A stretch of DNA of 64,000 bases from positions 62,001 to 126,000 of the forward strand of contig NZ_SHLX01000016.1 in assembly GCF_004764705.1 (NCBI RefSeq), read 5' to 3'. The notes beneath the pieces were generated by a model. The model saw nothing but the letters and a program-made list of their open reading frames with translations, did no database searches and was not told the origin of the DNA. Position 1 is the first letter of the stretch. Each line of letters begins with the position of its first letter. Source of the stretch: Paenibacillus cymbidii. GTDB lineage: Bacteria > Bacillota > Bacilli > Paenibacillales > NBRC-103111. This document shows, piece after piece, positions 32,959 through 42,179 of this stretch. A program made the position numbers and the translations under genes.

Positions 32959-33594
32959 ATGGAAACCAAACAACGCGAACAATATGCGGAATCGCTTGCG
33001 GCGCACGACGCCGAGTTGGAACGGGTGAAGGAAGGCATTCGCCGCCACGGCATGCCGGAAATATCGATTGCGCCGGGTTACGGCAAGCTGCTGACGATGC
33101 TCGTGAGAATGACGGGAGCAAGCCGCGTGCTGGAGATCGGCGCCCTTGGCGGCTACAGCGGCATTTGTCTGGCGCGGGGGCTTGCGGACGGCGGCACGTT
33201 GACATCGCTCGAACTGAAGCCGGAATACGCGGCGCTCGCCCATGAGCATTTGCGGCAGGCGGGGCTTGGGGAGAAGGTCGAATACCGGGTGGGAGAAGCG
33301 CTGGACAGCCTGGAACAGCTGGGCGCGGAAGGAAGGACGTTCGACTTCTTCTTTATCGACGCGGACAAAGGGAACTACCCGAACTACCTCGATTGGGCGC
33401 TTCGGCTCGGCAAACCGGGGGCGATCGTCATCGGCGACAACGCGTTCATGAACGGCAAAACGTTGAACGAAGAAGAGCGCGGCAACGCCGTCACGCAGAT
33501 GCGCGCGTTCAACGCGCGCATGACGGGCGATCCGCGGCTCGAAGGCGTGCTGCTGCCCGCTTACGACGGGCTGACGATCGCCCGGTTTCGCTAA
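32959..33594 (+). CDS. Class I O-methyltransferase (caffeoyl-CoA/catechol type)
   Basis: A 211-residue SAM-dependent methyltransferase of the PF01596 family. Motif I is VLEIGALGGYSGICLARGL, the acidic SAM ligand is in TSLELKPEYA, and the metal-binding Asp is in FDFFFIDADKGNYPNYLDWA, followed by a GAIVIGDNAFMNG segment. Such enzymes methylate catechols or small phenols with Mg. Of three possible in-frame starts (ATG 32950, GTG 32956, ATG 32959) the last has the best spacing to GGAAGGA. Substrate unknown. Confidence 0.92.
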   Translation: METKQREQYAESLAAHDAELERVKEGIRRHGMPEISIAPGYGKLLTMLVRMTGASRVLEIGALGGYSGICLARGLADGGTLTSLELKPEYAALAHEHLRQAGLGEKVEYRVGEALDSLEQLGAEGRTFDFFFIDADKGNYPNYLDWALRLGKPGAIVIGDNAFMNGKTLNEEERGNAVTQMRAFNARMTGDPRLEGVLLPAYDGLTIARFR

Positions 33595-33650
33595 ACCCGC
33601 GTAACGGATTGAGCGGGGCGGGGCAAACGTTTGCTGCACTTTGCGCAGCC

Positions 33651-34859
33651 TTACGCCTTTGCTGCCTTGCGCTTGCCGGAGCCGAGCGTCCGTTTGACCC
33701 AGACGCTGTTCATCAGCAGCAAAATTCCGGACAAAACGAACACGCCGCGAATCGACACCCAGCCGCCAAGCAAACCGCCGACGAGCGGGCCAAGCATGTT
33801 GCCGAGGCTGAGCGTGCTCGTGTTCAGGCTGTAGGCGCGGCTTTCCATGCCGTCCGGCGTAAAGCGGCGGATGAGCGTGTATACCGACGGCAGCAGGCCG
33901 CCCATAAACACGCCAAGCAGGAAACGCGAGGCGATCAGCTGCCACACATTCTCGACAAGCGCCTGCGGCACGAAGCTGAGCGCGGCGCCGATCAGGCAGA
34001 TGCCGAGAATTTTTTCGGCGCCGAGCTTGTCGCCGAGCCGGCCGAGCAGCGGTGAGGCGATCATGTTCGAGAAGCCGTTCACCGAGCCGACGAGCCCGGC
34101 AAAAAAGGCAAGCATCGCCGTTTTGCCGTGGAGGTCCTGCACGAACAGCGGCATCAGCGTCATCGGGCCGAGCAGCGCGAACTGGATCAGGAAGGTGACG
34201 GAGAACAGCGCGGGCAGCTGGGGGATCTTGGCCAGCTCGCGGGCGCCGGCGAGCACGGAGACGCGCTCCTTCAGCTTCGCTTTCGTGCGGTCGAACGATT
34301 CGCGCACGAGCAGCAGCGCAATGATCGATGCGGCGAACAACAGCGAGCCGGTGATATAGAAGATAGGCCGGTAGCCGAACGCTTCGGCCAGCAAGCCGCC
34401 GATCAGCGGCCCGAGAATCGTGCCGGCGACGCCGCCCGATTGCAGCGTTCCCATCGCGAAACCAATTCGTTCTTTTGGCGTATTGATCGAAATCAAGGCA
34501 ATCGCCGCCGGCGCGAAGCCGGAGATGGTGCCGTTCAGCATCCGCAGCAGCAACAGCTGCCACGGACTGTGAGCAAAGCCCATCAGCGTCATGACGATGG
34601 CCATGCCGAAGCCGGAGCGCAGCAGCATCATTTTGCGGCCGTAGCGATCGGCAAGGCCGCCCCAGATCGGCTGGGCGAACAGCGACGTGACGAAGTTGGC
34701 GGAGAAAATCAGACTGGCCCAAAGCGCGACTTCATGCTCGTTTTGCATGCCCATTTCCTGCAAATACAGCGGCATGAACGGGACAATCATCGTCATGCCG
34801 GCCATCGTCAGAAATTGGCCGATCCATAGCACCGACAAGTTGACTTTCCAGTTAATCAA
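33651..34859 (-). CDS. MFS multidrug exporter (12-TM)
   Basis: A 402-residue transporter of the DHA1 drug:H+ antiporter type. It has 12 predicted helices, motif A GGLADRYGRKMMLLRSGFGM in loop 2-3, and motif-C-like GGVAGTILGPLIGGLLAE in helix 5. The start is TTG 34859 with AAGAAGGA upstream, giving MINWKVNLSVLWIGQF; a longer in-frame start would overlap the divergent rhomboid gene. It and the rhomboid gene are divergent with 76 bases between them. Substrate not determinable. Confidence 0.9.
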   Translation of the reverse strand: MINWKVNLSVLWIGQFLTMAGMTMIVPFMPLYLQEMGMQNEHEVALWASLIFSANFVTSLFAQPIWGGLADRYGRKMMLLRSGFGMAIVMTLMGFAHSPWQLLLLRMLNGTISGFAPAAIALISINTPKERIGFAMGTLQSGGVAGTILGPLIGGLLAEAFGYRPIFYITGSLLFAASIIALLLVRESFDRTKAKLKERVSVLAGARELAKIPQLPALFSVTFLIQFALLGPMTLMPLFVQDLHGKTAMLAFFAGLVGSVNGFSNMIASPLLGRLGDKLGAEKILGICLIGAALSFVPQALVENVWQLIASRFLLGVFMGGLLPSVYTLIRRFTPDGMESRAYSLNTSTLSLGNMLGPLVGGLLGGWVSIRGVFVLSGILLLMNSVWVKRTLGSGKRKAAKA

Positions 34860-34935
34860 TGCGATTCCTTCTTTCTTGCTCGCCAAGGTGCAACCAGCTG
34901 TGCAAACCGATATCGAAAGGGGGCCGCCGGACGGC

Positions 34936-35547
34936 ATGCTTTTTTTGCGCAAAGAATCGTTTCGCGAGTATGTTCGGCGTTATCCGGTCACGACGCTGCT
35001 GCTGGCGATCCAGATCGCCTTGTACATCGCGACGGAAGTGTATGGGAGCTCCAAGGACGAGCTGACGCTGGAGCATTTCGGCGCGCTGTTCCGCGACGGC
35101 GGTTCTGCGCCCGAATGGTGGCGCTACATTGCGCCGATATTCCTGCACAGCGGCATCGAGCATCTGTTGTTCAACAGCTTTGCGCTGCTCGTATTCGCTC
35201 CGCCGCTGGAACGGCTGTTCGGCCCGCTCCGGTATGCGGCGTTTTATTTATTGACCGGCATCATCGGCAATATTGCCACCGATCTGTTTCACAGCGAACC
35301 GTACATGGCCATCGGCGCATCGGGTGCGATATTCGGCGTGTACGGCGCTTACATTTACATTGGTCTGTTCAAGCCTGAGGTGCTTGACATCCAATCGCGC
35401 AAAACGATGTATACGATCGTCATCATCGGGATCGTGTTTACGTTCATTTCGCGGCAAGTGAACGTGTCCGCCCATCTCGGCGGCTTCGTCGCCGGCGTGG
35501 CGCTTGCCGCGGTCATGTCGCTGCTGCCGCTGCGCCGCTTCGACTGA
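34936..35547 (+). CDS. Rhomboid family intramembrane serine protease
   Basis: A 203-residue membrane protein with six predicted helices. The catalytic serine is in GASGAIFGVYGAY and the catalytic histidine in NVSAHLGGFVAG, the rhomboid dyad. The helix-2 HxxxN-like motif is FLHSGIEHLLFNSFAL. It cleaves single-pass membrane proteins within the bilayer. ATG 34936 is the only methionine start that preserves the usual N-terminus; AAAGGGGG is about 14 bases upstream. It ends nine bases before the stop of the convergent MFS gene. Confidence 0.93.
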   Translation: MLFLRKESFREYVRRYPVTTLLLAIQIALYIATEVYGSSKDELTLEHFGALFRDGGSAPEWWRYIAPIFLHSGIEHLLFNSFALLVFAPPLERLFGPLRYAAFYLLTGIIGNIATDLFHSEPYMAIGASGAIFGVYGAYIYIGLFKPEVLDIQSRKTMYTIVIIGIVFTFISRQVNVSAHLGGFVAGVALAAVMSLLPLRRFD

Positions 35548-35555
35548 CGCGCCGC

Positions 35556-36758
35556 TTATAGCGACACGGACGCGGCCGCTTTGGCGCTGCGCCGTTCCCT
35601 GGCGCTCCAATACAAGCCGATGCCGGCCGCCGCCAGTCCGAGCGCGCCGCCGAGATAGAAGCCGCCGGCCAGTCCGGCGGCTTTGCTGATGATGCCGGCG
35701 ACGAACGGCCCGGCGAACATGCCGATCGCGTACACGGCCTGATAAAAGCCCATCGCCGTCGCTCGCAGCCGGGGTTCGACGTGGCGAATGGCCAGTCCGA
35801 GCAGCAGCGGCAAGTGCATGCCTTGGGCGAAGCCGTTGACGATTTGGGTGGCGGCGAGCCCGCCGAACGTCGGCATGAGCGAAATCGCCAGCGTACAGAC
35901 GGCGCTAAGCGCGAAGCCGGTGATGACGCTGCCCCAGACGCCGATTCGCGGCACGATCCAGCGGCTTGTCACCGACGCGGCGGCCGCGTGCGGAATCATG
36001 AATGCGAAGACGAGCAGGCTGAGCTGGCCGGGCGTGGCCCCCAGCTTGACCGCCTGGAGCGGGGTAAAGCCGAACATGGTGATGAACAGCACGCTGTGTC
36101 CGAGGATGGACAGAAGCGACGCCTTCAGCAAAATCGGCAGCCGCATGACCGCCTTCAGCTCCGATGGCCGGATGGGCTCGCGGTCGACGCCTTCGCGCGG
36201 TTCGTAAACGGCGAAAGCGCAAATGGCGCCGATCGTGCCGATGGCAAGGCCTGTCCAGAACGTCGCTGTCCATCCCCAAACGCCGGCGATCCAGCCGCTC
36301 AGCCCCATGCCGATCAATTGGCCGACGACCGTCAGCGTGCTGATGTGGCCCATCGCGCGGGTGGTGTCGTTCTTGTCGTAGTAGCTGGCGAACAGCACGG
36401 TGTAGGCGACCCAGCAGGAAGCCGAAACGCCGCCGACGGCTCGCGCGGCAAGCGTCCAGCCCCAATGCGCCCCGGCGGCGAACAACAGGCAGCTGACGGC
36501 GCCGGAGGCGAGCCCGAGCACGACGAACGGCCGGCGCACGCGCAGCCGGTCGCTCCATACGCCGATCGGCAGGCGGACGAAAATTTGCACGAGCCCGTAG
36601 CTGCCGAGCACGATGCCGGCCAGCGTGTAGCCGATGCCCTTGGCCTCCATGTAGGGGGACAGAATCGGCACGTAAATGTACAAGGTGACCCAATAAAGCA
36701 CGGTGACAAACGAATAAATGGCGAATCGGCGCCGGTGTTGCGCTTGCGTTGCGGTCAT
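35556..36758 (-). CDS. MFS transporter
   Basis: A 400-residue transporter with 12 predicted helices and an MFS motif A (RLPIGVWSDRLRVRRPFVVL) in loop 2-3. The second half has GFAQGMHLPLLLGLAIRHVEPRLRATAMGFYQAVY and AGPFVAGIISKAAGL. ATG 36758 is set by CAGGAG eight bases upstream; a longer frame adds 21 residues without a site. Substrate cannot be told; the closest type is the DHA1/YfcJ-like exporters. Confidence 0.87.
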   Translation of the reverse strand: MTATQAQHRRRFAIYSFVTVLYWVTLYIYVPILSPYMEAKGIGYTLAGIVLGSYGLVQIFVRLPIGVWSDRLRVRRPFVVLGLASGAVSCLLFAAGAHWGWTLAARAVGGVSASCWVAYTVLFASYYDKNDTTRAMGHISTLTVVGQLIGMGLSGWIAGVWGWTATFWTGLAIGTIGAICAFAVYEPREGVDREPIRPSELKAVMRLPILLKASLLSILGHSVLFITMFGFTPLQAVKLGATPGQLSLLVFAFMIPHAAAASVTSRWIVPRIGVWGSVITGFALSAVCTLAISLMPTFGGLAATQIVNGFAQGMHLPLLLGLAIRHVEPRLRATAMGFYQAVYAIGMFAGPFVAGIISKAAGLAGGFYLGGALGLAAAGIGLYWSARERRSAKAAASVSL

Positions 36759-36911
36759 GAGGCACGCTCCTGCTGGCTGACGGATAACTCTAACTTTAAC
36801 CCAACTCGGCGGATGTGCCAACCTGACTTATGCGAATCTCGGCGAAATCCGTGCCGCATGGGCGTTCGCCGTCGCAATCCCTATCCCTGTCCCCCGCATC
36901 TACTTTCGGAG

Positions 36912-37745
36912 TCACGGCATAAACCCGTCGCGGCTGACGAACAGCCGCTCGCGCGGGAACACTTCGGCGAATGCCGCGAGCAGCCGGTCGGCCATCTGCC
37001 GGTCGTACCATTCCGCTTGCCCGAGCTGTTCATAGAGGCGCTTGATTTGCAGACGTTCGGTGCGTTTGCCTCCGCTCCCGTCGCCCATAAAATAGTCGTC
37101 GATGCAGACGCGGCCTGTGACTTCCGCCAGCATCGCCGGCAGCCGTTCCGAGCTTGGCAAGAGCGGCGCAACGGCCGCCTGCGTCGGCACGCCGGCCTCA
37201 CGCAGCTCGCGAAGAGCGCGAATCCGTCCCGCAATCGGCGGCGCTGCCGGAGCGAACGCGCGGCGAATCTCCTCGAGATCCGTTTCGACCGTCACGCTGA
37301 CGCGAACGCGCCCTTCCGCCGCAAGCAGGCGCAGCAAGTCGATGTCGCGCGCGACGAGCGGGCTTCGCGTTTGCACGAAGACGAAGTCCGGCGGCTCCTC
37401 GGTCATGACTTCCAGCAGCGAGCGGGTGAGTCGAGCGCTATACTCCAGCGGTTGATAAGGATCGGTAGCCGAGGACATGAAGATCGTTACGGGGCCTTTA
37501 CGCTTGGCCAGCTTGAGCTCCTTGCGCAGCAAGCCCGCCGCTCCCTCTTTCGCATCGACCCAGCTTCCCCAGGGCGCCGCGCGGAATTTGGCGACGGGCA
37601 TCTCCCTCACGTAGCAATAAGAGCACGCGAACGCGCATCCGACATACGGGTTCAGCGTATGCGAATAGCCTTCGAGAAAACCGCCAGCCGGATTGAGCAG
37701 CCGCCTTGCCGGCTTCGAACCGACCGAAACGCGCGAATCGTTCAT
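36912..37745 (-). CDS. Radical SAM protein (spore photoproduct lyase/Rv2578c-like)
   Basis: A 277-residue enzyme with the radical-SAM cluster motif CAFACSYC (C-x3-C-x2-C) at about residues 37-44, in the context HTLNPYVGCAFACSYCYVRE. Next come FMSSATDPYQPLE and a SVTVETDLEEIRR strand, the pattern of the SPL-like/Rv2578c group. Members are DNA-lesion or cofactor-type radical enzymes of unproven function in most cases. GGAGGAG precedes ATG 37745. It is divergent from the ABC transporter pair. Confidence 0.88.
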   Translation of the reverse strand: MNDSRVSVGSKPARRLLNPAGGFLEGYSHTLNPYVGCAFACSYCYVREMPVAKFRAAPWGSWVDAKEGAAGLLRKELKLAKRKGPVTIFMSSATDPYQPLEYSARLTRSLLEVMTEEPPDFVFVQTRSPLVARDIDLLRLLAAEGRVRVSVTVETDLEEIRRAFAPAAPPIAGRIRALRELREAGVPTQAAVAPLLPSSERLPAMLAEVTGRVCIDDYFMGDGSGGKRTERLQIKRLYEQLGQAEWYDRQMADRLLAAFAEVFPRERLFVSRDGFMP

Positions 37746-37984
37746 GACCGCTCCTCCGTTTCTATCCTATCCGAACGTTTGTTTCCGTATTTTCCATTAT
37801 AGCCTGCGTGCCCGACCAAAGTCCAGTTGCCGGACCGACCGAAGTCGATTGATGGGAGCGGTCTCCTTTGACTATACTGAATGACGGCAGGGCAATTCAC
37901 GCCAGCATTCCGTTGGCAAGAAAAGTAAGCTATAATGAAACCGTTGGAAATGGCTTGGACCGATGGAAAAATGGGAGGTATCGC

Positions 37985-38911
37985 ATGTCGGCAAATACGG
38001 TAGTGCAAATCCGCAATTTGACCAAAAAAATCGGCGGCAAAACGATCGTCGACCATCTGACGTTCGACGTGCCGAAAGGGGAAGTATTCGGCTTCCTCGG
38101 ACCGAACGGCGCAGGCAAAACGACGACGATCCGCATGATCGTCGGTCTCATCACGATGACAGAAGGCGAAGTATATGTAAACGGCTTGAGCGTGGCCAAA
38201 GAGTTCGAAAAGGCGATGACCCACGTTGGCGCCATCGTCGAAAATCCGGAAATGTACAAGTTTCTGACCGGTTACCAGAACCTGATCCACTTCGCGCGCA
38301 TGCACCCCGGCGTTACCCGGCAGCGGATCGACGAAGTCGTTGCGCTGGTCGGGCTGAAAAACCGCATCCACGAAAAAGTGAAACGCTATTCGCTTGGCAT
38401 GCGGCAGCGGCTCGGCGTGGCGCAGGCGATTCTTCACCGTCCGTCCGTGCTGATCCTCGACGAACCGACGAACGGGCTCGACCCGGCGGGCATCCGCGAG
38501 CTGCGCGACTACTTGCGCGGGCTGGCGCGGAGCGAAGGCATCGCCGTCATCGTTTCGAGCCATCTGCTGTCCGAAATGGAATTGATGTGCGATCGTGTCG
38601 CCATCATTCAGGCCGGCAAGCTGATCGACGTACGCAAAATGCAGGAGATGCGCGAGGAGAGCGGCGCGAACAAAGTGGCGCTGGAAGTGGACAACGTGCA
38701 GGAGGCCGTGCGTGTGGCGTCGGATTATTCTTCCGCCGCGGCGACGCCATCGGGCGACAGCGAGCTGGAAGTGCTGCTGGAGCGGGAGCAAATTCCGCAG
38801 GTCGTAGCGGCGCTCGTGCAAGCCGGCGTCAAGGTGTACGGCATTCGCACCGTCGGCATGTCGCTTGAGGACAAGTTCTTGGAAATGACGGGGAGGGAGC
38901 AAATTGTCTAA
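37985..38911 (+). CDS. ABC transporter ATP-binding protein
   Basis: A 308-residue ATPase. Walker A is GPNGAGKTTT, the Q-loop region follows, the signature is YSLGMRQRLG, Walker B is VLILDEPTNGLDP, and the switch His is in SSHLLSEME. The C-terminal 90 residues resemble the regulatory tail of bacitracin/BcrA-type and ABC-2 exporters. GGGAGG precedes ATG 37985. It overlaps the permease gene by eight bases, so the two form one exporter. Confidence 0.95.
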   Translation: MSANTVVQIRNLTKKIGGKTIVDHLTFDVPKGEVFGFLGPNGAGKTTTIRMIVGLITMTEGEVYVNGLSVAKEFEKAMTHVGAIVENPEMYKFLTGYQNLIHFARMHPGVTRQRIDEVVALVGLKNRIHEKVKRYSLGMRQRLGVAQAILHRPSVLILDEPTNGLDPAGIRELRDYLRGLARSEGIAVIVSSHLLSEMELMCDRVAIIQAGKLIDVRKMQEMREESGANKVALEVDNVQEAVRVASDYSSAAATPSGDSELEVLLEREQIPQVVAALVQAGVKVYGIRTVGMSLEDKFLEMTGREQIV

Positions 38912-39860
38912 TTTTTTTCCGCTCTTGCAGAATGAGAACATGAAGATCTACCGGAGGCTGCGCACCTGGATCATGGCGGGGCTGCTGCTCGCGCTGATGC
39001 TGGCGTACTTCATCATCGACAACGCGGAATCGAGCAAACGAAGCAACGACGATTGGAAAAGCCAGCTGCAGTCGCGAATCTCCCAGAACGAACAAATGGT
39101 CGCCAATCAGAAAAATATGGACGAAAAAACGATCACTTATTTCAAACACCAGATCGCCATCGACAAGTATCGGATCGAACATAACCTGAATCCGCAGGAG
39201 AAGAGCCCGTGGACGACGGCGAGCGAAGCCGCCAATATGATCATGATCATTTCCATCTTCACGATCATCATCGCCGGCGACATGGTGGCGGGCGAGTTCA
39301 CGTGGGGAACGATCAAGCTGCTGCTGATCCGTCCGGCCAGCCGGTCGAAAATATTGTTGACCAAATATGCGGCGACGCTGCTTTATTCGCTGCTCATGCT
39401 GGTGATGCTGTTCGTTGCGGCGCTCATTCTAGGCGGCATTCTGCACGGCTTCGGCAATTTGTCGCAGCCCGACGTTTACGTCGGCTCGGACGGATTCGCG
39501 CATGAGCGCAACATGATTGCGAGCGTGCTCAAAACATATGGCTTGCAATGCGTCAGCCTGCTGATGATGGTGACGTTCGCGTTCATGATTTCGGCTGCCT
39601 TCCGCAGCGGCATTATGGCGGTAGGCTTCTCGATCGGCCTGCTGCTGGCCGGCTCCATCATTGTGGGAGCGCTCAGCCGGTACGCGTGGGTCAAGTACGT
39701 GCTGTTCGCCAATATGGATTTGTCGCAGTACCTGGGCGGAGCGATTCCGCTGCGGGACGACATGACGATGGGTTTTTCGATAACGATGCTGGCGATTTAC
39801 TTCGTCGTGTTCAACGTGATTTCGTGGACGCTGTTCGCCAAACGCGACGTAGCCGGGTAA
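38904..39860 (+). CDS. ABC-2 type permease
   Basis: A 318-residue membrane protein with six predicted helices (about residues 22-38, 105-125, 150-175, 205-230, 240-262 and 290-310) and a large extracytoplasmic loop after helix 1. It starts at TTG 38904 after GGGAGGGAG, overlapping the end of the ATPase gene. It is the membrane partner of that ATPase; substrate could be a lipid, peptide or antibiotic. A strong hairpin terminator follows. Confidence 0.9.
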   Translation: MSNFFPLLQNENMKIYRRLRTWIMAGLLLALMLAYFIIDNAESSKRSNDDWKSQLQSRISQNEQMVANQKNMDEKTITYFKHQIAIDKYRIEHNLNPQEKSPWTTASEAANMIMIISIFTIIIAGDMVAGEFTWGTIKLLLIRPASRSKILLTKYAATLLYSLLMLVMLFVAALILGGILHGFGNLSQPDVYVGSDGFAHERNMIASVLKTYGLQCVSLLMMVTFAFMISAAFRSGIMAVGFSIGLLLAGSIIVGALSRYAWVKYVLFANMDLSQYLGGAIPLRDDMTMGFSITMLAIYFVVFNVISWTLFAKRDVAG

Positions 39861-39896
39861 CTTTCCCGGCTGACGCCCGGGCGGCAGCACAACAAC

Positions 39897-39948
39897 GGCC
39901 TGCGCGCCGCGCCTCCTGTCAGGAGGCCGCGGTGCGCAGGCCGTTTCG
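39897..39948. terminator. Terminator between the ABC operon and terC
   Basis: Arms GGCCTGCGC and GCGCAGGCC with inner CCGCG and CTCCT/AGGAG pairing, followed by GTTTCGCTTG. It lies between convergent genes. Confidence 0.8.
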
Positions 39949-39968
39949 CTTGTCCCGCTTTGCGGGGC

Positions 39969-40667
39969 TTATTTGCCGGCCGTATGGCCGCTGAGCTGCA
40001 GCTTTCGTTCGATCATCGTTTTGCGCCAATGGCCGAATGACATGACAGCGGCGACAACGATCACGATCAGCGCCCATTTGAAGAAGCCGTTCGCTTCAAA
40101 CCAGTGTTTGACGAGCGGGTCGTCCGCCACCATCTTGCCCGCGGTAAAGGCCAGCAGGGCGGAGCCGATGTAGATGATCCAAGGGAACTTGTCGACGATC
40201 TTGATGAAGAGCGTGCTGCACCACAGCATGATCGGCACGGAAATGATGAGCCCGATCACCACAAGCAGGAAGCTGCCGTGCGCCGCACCCGCTACGGCGA
40301 TGACGTTGTCGAGCCCCATCACGAAGTCGGCGACGACGATCGTTTGAATCGCCTGGCGAAGCTGGCTTTGTGCGGGGATGTCATGATCCTTCTTCTCCAC
40401 AAGCAATTTATAAGCGATCCAGATCAGCACGGCGCCGCCGATCAGCAGCACGGCCGGAATCTTCAGCAGCCAGACCACGATCACCGTAGCGATCGTACGA
40501 ATGACGACGGCGCCTACCGTTCCCCACAGGATAGCCGATCGTTGCTTCTCCTTGGGCAAATTGCGCGCCGCCATGCCGATCACAATCGCGTTGTCCCCCG
40601 CCAGCATCAAATCGATTAATACGATTGACAATAGCGCGGCCAAAAAATCGCCGGTCAACCACTCCAT
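39969..40667 (-). CDS. TerC family integral membrane protein
   Basis: A 232-residue membrane protein of the TerC/YjbE group with about seven helices. Conserved acidic motifs are VLIDLMLAGDNAIVIGMAARNLP in helix 1 and VVADFVMGLDNVIAVAGAA in the middle, both with the paired Asp-Asn signature. Members function in manganese efflux or metallation of exported proteins. ATG 40667 is set by AAAGGAGTGG; the longer frame from 40796 has no site. It is divergent from the CapA-like gene. Confidence 0.9.
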   Translation of the reverse strand: MEWLTGDFLAALLSIVLIDLMLAGDNAIVIGMAARNLPKEKQRSAILWGTVGAVVIRTIATVIVVWLLKIPAVLLIGGAVLIWIAYKLLVEKKDHDIPAQSQLRQAIQTIVVADFVMGLDNVIAVAGAAHGSFLLVVIGLIISVPIMLWCSTLFIKIVDKFPWIIYIGSALLAFTAGKMVADDPLVKHWFEANGFFKWALIVIVVAAVMSFGHWRKTMIERKLQLSGHTAGK

Positions 40668-40780
40668 CCACTTCCACTCCTTTATGATCTGTATGAACGC
40701 GTTTGTTCTACATACGGACGAGGGGAGCTTTGGTTTCCTCGCGGCCGATGAAGCAAGCCGCCATCGTATAAGGGAGACGC

Positions 40781-40808
40781 TGAAAAACGTTTCCACCCGT
40801 GCTATAAT
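40781..40808 (+). promoter_or_regulatory. Promoter of the CapA-like gene
   Basis: An extended -10, TGCTATAAT (TATAAT at 40803-40808), lies 48 bases upstream of ATG 40856, with TGAAAA at about 40781-40786 as a weak -35. It is a housekeeping-type promoter. Confidence 0.65.
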
Positions 40809-40855
40809 ACGAGAAGAGTTTGGGAGATTGAGAACGCTTGGCGAAGGAGATTCGA

Positions 40856-42157
40856 ATGGACGAACAGCGATCCGTTACAAGGTCCGCTTCGAGAAGAAGG
40901 CGCAAACGGCGCCGCATCAAGCTGCTGCCGATTGTGCTGCTGGTCGGTTTGGCGGCTGCCGGCTTCGGCGGCTGGAAGCTGCTGCACGAACGCGGCGAAT
41001 CGCCTTCGGGCAAGCCGGCGAACACGGCAACGCCTGCTGTTTCCGTGCCGAAGGCGAGCGCAACGGCTACGCCGCAGAAGAGCGTGGCGCCGTCGCCGTC
41101 CGCGAGTGCAAGCGCGTCGCCGACGCCAACGGCGACCCCATCGTCGACGCCGGCAGTCGGGAGCGCCACGCCGGCGGGGGCGCAGGTGAAGATGGCGTTC
41201 GTCGGCGATGTCATCATGGCGAGCACCGTCGAGACGCTGCTGCAGAAGAACGGGTACGATTACCCGTATAAAGACGTGCTGCCGCTGCTGCAGAGCCCGG
41301 ATCTGACGATCGCCAACCTGGAGACGCCGATCACGAAGCGCGGCACGGCGCAATCCAAAGAGTACGTGTACAAGTCGCCGCCGGAAGCGCTTCCGGCATT
41401 CGTAGACGCCGGTTTCGACATCGTGAACCTGGCGAACAACCATTCGATCGACATGGGCACAGAAGGGCTGCTGGACACGTTCGACGCGCTCGACAAAGCC
41501 GGGATCAAACGGATCGGCGCCGGCCGCGACGCGAAAGAAGCGTTCAGCCCCGTTATCGTCGAGAAAAACGGCATCCGCATCGCCTTCCTCGGCTTCAGCC
41601 GCGTGGTGCCGGAGCAGTCGTGGAAAGCCGGAATCAACCATCCCGGCGTTGCGGACACGTACAGCTACGTGCCGGCAGTGGCGGCGATCGAAGCGGCGCG
41701 CAAGGACGCCGATCTTGTCGTCGTATCGGCCCACTGGGGCGTCGAGCGCAACAGCAAGCCGGAGCCGTACCAGACCGACCTGGCGCACCGGTTCATCGAC
41801 GCCGGAGCCGATCTTGTCATCGGCCACCACCCGCACGTGCTGCAAGGGTTCGAGTCGTACAAAGGCAAGTGGATCGCTTACAGCCTGGGCAACTTTATTT
41901 TTACGACGAATGAGGTAAAAGATACACTGGAGACGGTCGTGCTGCAAGCGTCCTGCACGAAGGAACGCTCCTGCAGTTTGAACGCGGTGCCGATCTTTAC
42001 CCAGTGGGCGAAGCCGGTCGTCATGAACGAAGCGGACGGCAAGAAGCTGTTCAATCGGCTGTCCGGCATTTCGTTCGGCGCGGCCGTGGACGAGCAGGGG
42101 CGGGTAGCAACGAAGGCAAAAGCGACTTCGCCGAGCCCGAAATCGAGCCCGAAATGA
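40856..42157 (+). CDS. CapA/PgsA-like metallophosphatase-fold surface protein
   Basis: A 433-residue protein with a short basic cytoplasmic N-terminus (SRRRRKRRRIK), one transmembrane anchor (about residues 24-42), a Pro/Ser/Thr/Ala-rich spacer (about 50-105) and a CapA-type domain (about 110-400). Motifs are FVGDVIMAS, IANLETPIT, NLANNHSIDMG, VSAHWGVE and VIGHHPHVLQG, the metal ligands of the metallophosphatase fold. The family includes poly-gamma-glutamate synthesis proteins. ATG 40856 has GAAGGAG six bases upstream; TTG 40838 is possible. No other capsule genes are near, so the role is open. Confidence 0.9.
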   Translation: MDEQRSVTRSASRRRRKRRRIKLLPIVLLVGLAAAGFGGWKLLHERGESPSGKPANTATPAVSVPKASATATPQKSVAPSPSASASASPTPTATPSSTPAVGSATPAGAQVKMAFVGDVIMASTVETLLQKNGYDYPYKDVLPLLQSPDLTIANLETPITKRGTAQSKEYVYKSPPEALPAFVDAGFDIVNLANNHSIDMGTEGLLDTFDALDKAGIKRIGAGRDAKEAFSPVIVEKNGIRIAFLGFSRVVPEQSWKAGINHPGVADTYSYVPAVAAIEAARKDADLVVVSAHWGVERNSKPEPYQTDLAHRFIDAGADLVIGHHPHVLQGFESYKGKWIAYSLGNFIFTTNEVKDTLETVVLQASCTKERSCSLNAVPIFTQWAKPVVMNEADGKKLFNRLSGISFGAAVDEQGRVATKAKATSPSPKSSPK

Positions 42158-42179
42158 AGAAGAAGCGGGGAGAGGAACA